DNA from: Elmis aenea | Taxonomy: Eukaryota; Arthropoda; Insecta; Coleoptera; Elmidae | Reading direction: 5' to 3' | Length of the DNA stretch: 64,000 nucleotides | Assembly (NCBI GenBank): GCA_947652605.1 | Contig: OX393577.1 | Span: forward strand, 49,389,494-49,453,493 | Part shown: piece by piece, positions 11,670-21,900 of the stretch | Position numbering within the stretch: the stretch's first letter is position 1 | Layout of the letters: the number at the start of each line of letters is the position of its first letter | The notes under the pieces: generated by a model | The model's input: only the letters and a program-made list of their open reading frames with translations | Told to the model about the DNA's origin: nothing | Databases searched by the model: none | Translations under genes and position numbers: made by a program

Positions 11670-12699
11670 GTAAGTTTGGTTACATATATACCAGGCTAAA
11701 AAAGTCTGCTTTTCTTTATTTAATTATGAATCATCCAATTTTTCGTGTTACTGTTTTATTAGCAAGTATAGGAGAATAAAACCGTAGTGTCGTCTTCCTT
11801 ATAAAATAATTATTGTCACAGTAACCCAAATTTCCTTTATTGAAATAAATTTTTTATTTCGCATATAAATCCAGACGGACAGTTTTGTTAAAATAAAATA
11901 AACTGGTCAACTAAAGAATTACATACAATTACAAAAGCTACCTTTTCAAGCACGATACGCGTAAAAGTGAAATTCCGTTACTTATTGAAATTATTGCATG
12001 AAACATGCAAAATTAAGAGAAATCGTATATCCTGCCCATGCAGCAGTAAGCAGTTGTTACTACAGTAATAAATTTCTTGGGTAATAAGCGCATTTTCTAC
12101 GAAAACTGTTGTCTGTGGAACTGCTTGACTGGCCATGAAATGCACAACAATGATTAAGTAATTATTTATTCGAAAAGGTGGGCACTTGTTACTCATCTTA
12201 AAACCAGTCTTTAATTAGGTGTTATTGCATATGTGCACGTTAATTCATACCATATCGATTTTGAGTTCTTCGATTTTAAGTTCCCGTTAGCAACTAACAA
12301 ATTAATTCTGTGGTTCATTCACCCGCTAGCTTGTTAATCTACAAACGGAACGGACAAAAAGTTAAACCTACTTTTAAAGAACGTTGAATAGTAGATCTTT
12401 AAATTATTATTAAATCGAAAGATGATTATGGTATATTATTAAAACTTCTATTTTGTTTATTGGCTATTTTTAGAGCGGTAATATGCAAATAAAAGTAACT
12501 GGAAATGCCTACAAGGTAACACTGAACTTGGAAAATTGTAAAAGGAGTAAACGAACAAGCTGTTGTTATTTTTAGATATTATATTTTGTTTACGCTTGCG
12601 AAATTTGCTACGTGTTTTTTCATCATTTTAGTTTCCTTTACTTTAATGCGTGAAATTAAATAATAACTATCTGTGGCTTGTTTATTTTTAAATAACACA

Positions 12700-12918
12700 A
12701 TTAATTAGTACCGTTCTATTATCCGACACGATACGGTCGTTCCAGTACTTTCATGTAAACGAAGTGCGTTCGCAATTCACTTGTCGTTGCGCCTCCTACA
12801 GTACGAGCTAGTGAAAAATGTAGAGAAATGTCAAGTCGTTATTTTTTGTTGCTTTTTGTTAGTGAAGTAGTGTAACAGTATGTGCAATTTTATACATAAA
12901 GCTACGTAGTGTTATCAG
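12700..12918 (+). promoter_or_regulatory. Probable promoter and non-coding first exon of the CEP170-like gene
   Basis: This patch is less AT-rich than its surroundings (GATACGGTCGTTCCAG, CAATTCACTTGTCGTTGCGC). It ends in a splice donor ATCAG|GTAAAT at 12918/12919. The matching acceptor ATTTATAG is at 12976, leaving a 5' UTR piece 12977-13008 directly before the ATG. The exact start site cannot be seen. Confidence 0.4.
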
Positions 12919-13008
12919 GTAAATAATATTTTCTTTAATATAATACCAGAAGTAAGACTTTTGTTTGTATTTATAGGTTCGAATCGTCGGATATTTAGAG
13001 GTTGAGTC

Positions 13009-15937
13009 ATGGAGCAAAACGGTGAAAATGTTGAAGAGCTTTCACCAACAGAAGAAATACAAACAGTGCAAGATTCTCCAAAACCTCTAGCATTTCTGAT
13101 TGATTTTGGTGGTGGAAAAACTGTTGATACACAACGACATAAGGCTCTTGTGGAAAAGTTTCAAAGTCGACACAGACGAGGTCAGTCCTTATCCAAATTG
13201 GAAGAAATACCTCCTTCATCGACAGTTAAAAAGCCTCCGTTAAGTGCAAATTTACCGAGAAAGTCAAGTTTTCATTCGGAGGGATATTTTTCATCAGATG
13301 AAAAAAGTGAACGACCTAAAAATGTACGTGCAGCAAGTAACAATTTAAAATCGAGGGCAGATCTTACATTACCGTTAAAACATGTGATTACTAATAAAAT
13401 GACTCAATCTTACCCTAACGCTAATTTTAATTTAACAACGATTCAAAGTCCTGAAATCGAACTTAAAGATATATCCAGCCCAGAGTTAGAATTGGTAAGT
13501 CCAATTAGTCCTAAAATTCAACATCAAATATCTCTGCCGAGTCCAGGTGTACATAGAAATAAAATATTTCGTCAATATTCTAGTCCAGAGTGTGAAAGTC
13601 ATAACTTTTCAAATGAACAAGACGAGAAGTTTGTAGACGGAATCGAATTTGATTTCGATAAGTCAGATACTGTAAGTGATGCAGGTACTTACACTCTCGA
13701 TGCTGAAAATTACTCGGAAGAACAAAAGGCGAGGATGAGCATTGATAGTGAATTTAATATAGAACAAGTTTCTGTGATGAAGAAAGCAGAAGAATATGTA
13801 CAGAGTTTACGTGGAAGTAAAACAAAACCAAAAAGGTCTGTTACTAAAGTAAACAAGGACGAAATTAATGTAATGATTACTGAAACGAACAAACAAATTC
13901 TTCCACAGAAAGTTCATAATTTACATTTAACTTCGGTAGATCATGAGCGGTTATCACCACATTTACTGAAATCACCTGTTACATCAGGGTTACCACAATC
14001 ACCTTCGTCACCAGCACAAATATTGCAGAAAATATATGCACAGAAACACAATGCACAAAGTGAAACAAAAGTTAAGCTATTGTCACCAATTTTATCACCT
14101 ACACAAAATATCTCAATAACAGATAGTATACTAGATACAGAAATTCAACATAATGGACAGAAACAAACAAGGCAGAATATCTCTATCATCCATAGCGTAG
14201 CAGATTTAGAAGTTAATCAAAGCAAAAAGCAAGCACCATCAACTCCAAATGTTTCAATAACTCCAAGTGTATTAGAACCGGTAGTTCAACAAAACGGCCA
14301 GAAACAAATGAATCACGTTGACGATGAGTTACACAATAAATCTTTCACAAAAATTTTGTTTCCAAGTTCGAAAGCTAAAACGGGAATTTGTCTAGAACAA
14401 GCTGCAGATCAAGGATGCTTCACATCAGTCACTTCGAGTGGTGCGTTTAGTAGAAAAACCGACGGTAAAAATAAAGGCCACGTTCGACAGCCTAGTTTGA
14501 CGAAATCGGAAATACAGGTTGAAGCCTACACTGATATAACTGGAAGCGATGGAATCATACATGCAGCTGTAAGGGTAAACCGACCAAATGGAACAAATTT
14601 AAATCCAAACTTATGTAAAAGTTTGTCAAATAATTCGAGTAATGTTTACCAAAACCAAAGTGTTTCAAAAAATAATGAAATAAAAGAGATGCAACAAAAA
14701 GTTGGAGCAGGTAATGAGTATTTTGAAGTCGGAGCTGTCCATGGTAATTTAGCATTAGGCAAAGTGACCAATTTACCTTCATCTCCAAATTTACCTCCAT
14801 CTGGTAGTAGTTCGCCTGGTAAAAATTCTCCAAGTAAAATACCATCTCCGCTTCATTCTCTTTCTCGCCCACGCAGCAGGAATTCCATTAGTTCTTTAAA
14901 TATTGACTTATCAGACAGTAGTTTAGAAACCGAATCGTATTTAAAATCAACTCAGAGCTGCATTAATACACTACAGCAACGTTTATCTTTAGACAGCGAT
15001 CAAGATAGCGACTATGATAATCGATATAATTTAAGACTAAATAATGAAACACAGAATTTGTTAAAGAATAAACAAACACATGCAAGACACAATTCATTTG
15101 ACGACAGAAATTTAAAAGTATCCAATAAACTGGAACATTTTCAGAACAAAAATCTTTTTGGTATTGATCAAACTTACACTAACATGTTAAATCAATATTC
15201 TGTGCGTAGAATTCAAAATTCCCCCAACAATAGCCCTATAAGACGCTCAAGTAGCTTTTCAACCAAAAATCAAATCACCGTACAACCGAAAGTAACAAAT
15301 TTGAACGCAAATGCTCACTCGAAAGAAACGAACATTCGAAATTCACCAAACTTTACCAGAAATGGTTCGATTCAACGATCAGCCTCTACTGCTAGTATAA
15401 GACCTAACGTCCTTCAACTGCGTCGGTCTAGTATAAGCTCAGAGCATCAAAAAATTGACAGAAGTCAATTTGGTGATACAGAATCTAGTTCAGAAGAAGA
15501 TTTCGACAAGACTTTATCAAAAAAGAAGGATTTATCAAACTTAACCAACACAAGATACAATCGCGCTTTTAGTTTAAGACGAGCCCGACTAGATGTAGAA
15601 CCTAGCCCTCCTCCAAAATGTCCGAATACACCAGAAATGCGTAGGAAATTTCAGCCAGCTGAACATATGAGGGCTGAACGTGCAATATCTGTAGATCGTA
15701 GACCTGTTAAAACAAATGAAGTGCAAAGTCGATATCTACAAAGTATTTCTAAAACTAAAAGTGCTCCCAGTCCAGTTGATGCTCCAAAAAATGTGCCAAA
15801 AGTTAATTCCAATGTTCCAAAATCTATACCTAACAAACCCCAAGTGTTTTCAAGAACCGATTCTGGAAGATTTAGTATGAGAACATCAAAACCACCTGTT
15901 AGTAACGCTCAGAAAAATATTAGAAAAGATGGTACAG
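13009..15937 (+). CDS. CEP170-like gene, large first coding exon
   Basis: This single exon encodes 976 residues plus one base. The donor is ACAG|GTGAGA. If the intron is kept, translation runs 20 codons further to a TAG at 15997-15999. Residues about 366-434 hold a threefold imperfect repeat built on NISI..S(I/V)L(D/E) and QHNGQKQ. The exon is intact, with no frame break. Confidence 0.9.
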
Positions 15938-18900
15938 GTGAGATATCTTTTACTTTGATTTACAAGTGTATACAGAAAGCTGCTTTGTTAAAATCATAGT
16001 TACAAAGAACATTACCTGAAGTACATTCCTATTTTGTTGGTTTCTATTATGCCATGTGCCAAATGCCTTGTTTAAAATTAATGCAAATTTACTTAAAAAA
16101 GATAAAATTCTGATAATGAACCCAATTAGATGTGTGAAGAAACCATGTGCAAATGTGTTTCATGTATATGCATAAGTAAATGTATCAAACTTTTGTATTT
16201 AATCTAGAATTCTTATCATTTTACTTTTTAGTCATTGTTTTAGTGAACTTTCCTTGAAAAAAAAAGTTCTTTATGTTAAGTCCACAGATGTGTTGGTAAT
16301 TTAATTTTTCCAATTTTTATGCAGATAAAAAACTAATTTTTTAAACTTATTTATAAATGTAATAAACGAATTGTTCACTCTAAGTAATTTTATAATGCTG
16401 TTTACTGGTTATATAAAAGTTGTATAATTAGAGCATTAATGATTTAAAATTTGTCAGTTATGTTTAAAGTTCATTACTTAATTTTTACAAAATTTTTAGA
16501 TGACGTTTGGTTCACTGTAACTCTTGCCGTTTTGAAATTAGGCAAAAATGGTTCAGTTGTAAAAAAATTATTTCTTAATCCATCGATTAAACATTGTTTA
16601 TATTTTGCTGTTTAATAGTTCACATTTTCGTCTCTAGACGGTGTACCATTTAATTCGGGCCACTATGGAGATCTCGCTTTATATGAGAAATAGAGATTTT
16701 GTTTAATTAGCAAATAGTTACTTGTAGTAGAGCTCAATTAATAGCAACATTCAATAGTTTTGAAAAATGCATATTTAACTTGTTGGAAGCCAAAAATTAA
16801 ATTTTGTAATTTTTTATTTTGTTAAATAACATTTGCAGTTTTAAAATGAAAAATTTAGATAATTTTACAATAGTTTTTTCGTGGCAGCTTTAGTTACAAT
16901 GTTGTAACAATAAACTTTTGAATTTCTTGTGGGTGCCATATTTATACTTGAATAAATGTACTTTTTTTTCCCTCTTAATAATGTGATATATCACATGCTG
17001 TGAAAAACTTTTATGAAATTGCTTTTTTAACAAATTGGCTATGAATTATGGGAATCATTATTTTCTCAGAAAATATTTTTGCTAAAGTAGGGAAGTTTTT
17101 CAATTTTTGTTTAGCACAATTAGAAATGGAAAAACAAGTGGTATCTATTCAAGTAAATATTTAATATTGCACCCATAAGAACAAAAGTTGACTGCAAAAT
17201 CCTTGCAACTAGGTGTGTCGTAAGAAAACTGATATCACCAGTTTATTTGGCGTAAAATTGTTACAAAAAATCAGATTTTTACATCTAAAATTGAAAAAAG
17301 TGTTAATAAAAACCAAAATCAAAAATATTGAAATTGAATTTTCTTAAATTAAGTTGACCAAGCATTTTTCAAATACATATCTGAATATCGAATATACAAA
17401 TTTATTACGAAACGATACGAATAAATGGTACACCCTGTACACGTTTATTTCGGTAATGTTATTTGTTTTAATTTGTGTCAGTAAAAAAAATTATGTAAAA
17501 TAGTGTGAAGAAACCTTAAAAATGTTAAAATGTTGTCAATTATGAGATTTACGTTCTTTCGGCTGTAAATCCATAATAGGCAATGCTTTCTTTCTAAATG
17601 TTAATGTTGAAGTGATTCACGTTGCATGCAAGACTATAAATACATATTTAAAAGTCACTTGACTTATTCTGTTTTTTTAATTTTCAACTCATAAACAGTT
17701 TCACAGCTTTTTACATCTTCGGGAGTAGAAAATTTTGTTTCTTTCTCAAAAACGAATTAAAAGTTAAAATTGGAGAAAAACTGAAAGATAAGTGTTAAAT
17801 ACATAAACTTGATTAGAACAGTACAAATATTTTTTCTGCTTTCATACAGTAGCCACTGATGTTTTTAAGTTATTGATTTGTCTGATACGAGGTGTGATCA
17901 AAATATACGGTGAATAATTTTATTACGAACAAAGTAATAAGCTTATGTCAAATTTGAATTAATGTCCTTCAAAGTACTCTCCTTGACTAGCGATGCACTT
18001 ATCCCAACGTTGATTCCATGATTGGAAGCATTTCTGGAGGGATTCTTTCGAAAGGGCCTTCAGCTGCTCCGTTGTGGCCCTCTCAATGTCGGGAATGGTA
18101 TCAAAACGTTATCCTTTTAGCACGATTTTTATTTTTGAGAAGAGCCAGAAGTCGCATGGTGCTAAATCCGGAGAGTAAGGCGGATGTGGACAGACAGGAA
18201 CCTTTTTTTCGCCCAAAAACTCGTGGATCAGAAGCGAGGTGTGGCATGGCGCGTTGTCGTGATGAAGGAGGAAGCCATTGGGCCCATTTTTCTGGTCTCT
18301 TTCTCCGTACATCGTTTCGCAAACATTGCAGCAAACCCTTGTAATATTCGGAGTTTACAGTTGTTCCCCTTGGAGCGAACCATTTTTGCCACTTTTTGCA
18401 CGTTTTCGTCTGTTTTTGAGGTCGAAGGATGTCCCAAGCGTTGCTCGTCTTCAACCGACTCATTACCGCTTTTAAATCGCTCATACCACTTGTAAACAGT
18501 CTTCAGAGTCACCACATTATCACCATACACTGATTTTAACATTTCATGAGCTTCTTTGGCACTTTTTTGCAAAACTTAATGTTAAGGCGTTGTTCGAAAT
18601 CCATGATGCGCGACAGACACGGTAAACACGATCTCACTCTTTCAGCTCTGGAAGCTGACTGAAAAGTCACAACTTGTTCAAATTTGACACTGACTGTCTC
18701 AACGGATCAGACTATTGGACTTATTACTTCAAATGAATGTAGCGTCAGCAGTTGCTGCTATAAAAATTCATTCACTGATTTTTTGATCACACCTCATACA
18801 GTAGGTGTAACTTTTTTTGAATTATTTAATGATATTGTGTTTGGAACTCTTAAAATATTACTTCCTATGTCCGAAAATAGTTGCTACATTTCGTAAGAAG

Positions 18901-21900
18901 CAAAAAAACGAGGAATTACTGAACAAAAATTTTTTAATTCAAAGAGGAAACGTAGATACATCATAGACACAACAGTTTAACACATGTTAAACATTATTTT
19001 GAAAAATTTCCTGCGCTGTTTAACGGCGTTTTCATCACATTTTATAGAGGTCCTTAAGTTAAAGTCAAACTTCGTCTTAACTCCATTTTACTTATGTGTT
19101 GTAGTGTATAGTTGTTACCCCCTTTATACAATAATGCAGATTCCATAGCTAATTGAAATAACAGGAAAACGTTATCTAAAGTTTGCCAATTTATATCCCA
19201 ATATGCTTTCGTAACTGCTTCAATTAATTCGTCAATATTGTTTTGTGGTAATTGACGCTGAATCGATTGAATGGAATTGAAAAAACCCAAATCCAACACA
19301 TTAAAATCTGGGCTGTTTGATGGCTGTTTTAATTGCATATTCCAGCCATCTTCAGTAATATGTTAAGAGAAATTAATTAAGTTGACTATTTCCAATAATC
19401 TGGATGTGAAATTGAAATGAAGCAACTATTTTCGGACAGAGGAAGTACCATTTAGTGTCGTTTGTGCAATAATAGTGTTGGAGGTCAAAAGAACAACTGT
19501 GTTTTTTTTATTGCCATTCCACTTAAGACTTGGCAGTGGTTGATAGATAAAATGTTAAAAATAAAAAGCTGTATCGCTTTTGAATGATCGAAATGTACCT
19601 GTATAAAACATATTTTCAGATTTGTTTAAAAAATCTGTTAAATAATATTTTTGTGGTGTTAAGGACTGCAGCCAAGCATTCACATTTACAGAAATCAGAA
19701 TGCAAGAATTTTTTAAATTACAGTTTGTTAAGTCAGATTCGTGGAAAGCATAAACCGATGTAAATTTTAATGCACCAAGTGGTTTTATAATTAGGAATCT
19801 TTAAAATTCAGTTAATAATGCTTTTATTTCGTGAATTGTACTAAAACTTAGTGACTTAATGTGTTGTACGTACTGTTAGCTTTCAGTGCTCATTATTTTT
19901 TGATAGTTCACTTCAAGCTTAATATTTACATTATAATGTAAAAGGATATGCATGGTTGTGTTCGTCTTACATCATTTTTGTTCATTAATATTCATAGAGT
20001 TGAACAATAAGGAAAATCTAATATTTGAATGTTGTTGATGGTGAATCTAGCTGGCGTAGTAAAGTAATTGCCAGTTAAAAAAAATTGGAAGGATTTACTG
20101 ACATTATTGGTCACATAGCCTTGGGTGCTATCTTAAGTAGCTGTTAAGGTTTTAATGACTAATTATTATTTAAATTTTTTTGTATGTGTTTACCATACAG
20201 GTAACTACTGAAGTAGCATTCTGTTACATTACTAATTTCATTGTTGCTATTAACATTGTTAAATGTTGTATTTTGGATAGGGTGATTCTAAAATAAACAT
20301 TGTAAACTATAAGTAATGTCAAAAAACAAGTAATTGCTCTAATAAAGAAACAGGGTGAATTTGTCACAGCTGCTTGGCCTGGGCGCTCCAGCCTAGGGGA
20401 AGCAAAAATTTGTATTTAAATTGTCAAGCCGGAGTACCCCAAGGTAGTGTCCTTGGCCCGGTACTGTACCTGCTATTCACTTCTGATATACCACAAACAC
20501 AAAATGTGAAAGTAGCCACTTTTGCCGACGATACCGCAATTCTAGCCATCGGGACAACTATTGAAGAATCAACTCCAGAACGCAACAAGTCAAATCTACG
20601 AATGGACTAAAACATGGCGCACAAACTAAACGAAACCCAAACAGTGCAAGTGACTTTCACAAATAAAAGATCAGTAGAACACCTGCCAATGGTATTAAAC
20701 AACAACAGAATTCCACTTTCTAACACAGCTCAATATTTAGGCATGAACCTGGACATTGAATTAAAGTGGAAAGAACACATTAAAAAAAAAAGACGTGAAG
20801 AGCTAGGCATCAAATATAGAAAACTATTTTGGCTAATAAATAGAAAATCTAAACTTTCAATTAAAAATAAACGTTTAATGTATAAACAAATACTAAAGCC
20901 AGTATGGACCTACGGCATACAGCTTTGGGGGTGTGCTGGTAAAACTAACATTAAAATAATACAGCGACTCCAAAATAAGGTACTCCGGGCAATTGTGGTT
21001 GGTCCGTGGTACGTGAGGAATGTCAACCTCCAGAGGGACCTGAGGATGCCAACAGTCGACGAAAAAATCCAAAATTTTGCCAATAAACATGAACAAAGGC
21101 TGCATGATCACGTCAACACCGAAGCCCTGCAGCTCTCTTGGACAACCAACATCTAGTGAGAAGGCTTAAACGGACCAAGCCGTTTGAGTTGGTGTAAAGC
21201 AAAGCACTGTGCGGTTGTGAAGTGTCGTTCTTGAAAATAAGAATACAGAAAAAAAGAAGACACCCGTTGGTGTCTTATTTTTTTCTTAATTTAAGTATAA
21301 CTATCATAAAAACATTGCTGGTTGGCTAAAGTAGCTCGGTGCAATAAAAAATATAGTTTAAAAAAAAATTATCATTTAAATTAATCTATCAGATTGTGGT
21401 TCAAATATTTGTATAAAATGTTTTAAAAAAATTGCTTGCTTTCTAAAAACATGATTTTATAGCCAGTTGCAGTTAAATTTGAAATGAAAATAAAAGTTGA
21501 AAATTTCTTTGTAAACATTTTTCTTGTTACGTAAAATATGTAAATCCTATGTTTGGTGGTATATTTTTTGAACATATGGTATGTTTATACAGGGTGTGTA
21601 TAGATTGGCGGAAGGGCTACACATGGCGACGTTCTTCGTAAAATTCTAAGTCGAAAATCTTAATACAAAAATGTTTTACCATTGCTGTGTCTGCAAGAGG
21701 TCCTCAAAGTTTTGACATTCAGTCCTTTAATAAGCGTTATAATTTTATATTTGTTAATGAAAAAGCTGCGATTTGGAATAAAAATAAATTTTTAATAATT
21801 TTTTTTTTTCCTAGATATTGTGTTTTTCCTTTCAAAAATTCGTGTTGAAAATATGTTAATCACTGATTTGAATGAAAATAATACATATGGCAACATTGTC

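Larger units (their letters stand above)
8357..12700. other. Intergenic DNA between the C1-domain gene and the CEP170-like gene
   Basis: The first part should be 3' UTR of the C1-domain gene. It contains a mariner-type element at 9038-10538 and an isolated exon-like stretch at 11574-11669. The rest (10540-11570 and 11670-12700) is AT-rich with no recognisable coding sequence. Sense and antisense frames are short and broken. Confidence 0.5.

Noticed and set aside
13007..13219. Antisense frame opposite the start of the CEP170-like gene
   Set aside because: It lies opposite a long real coding exon and has no recognisable content.
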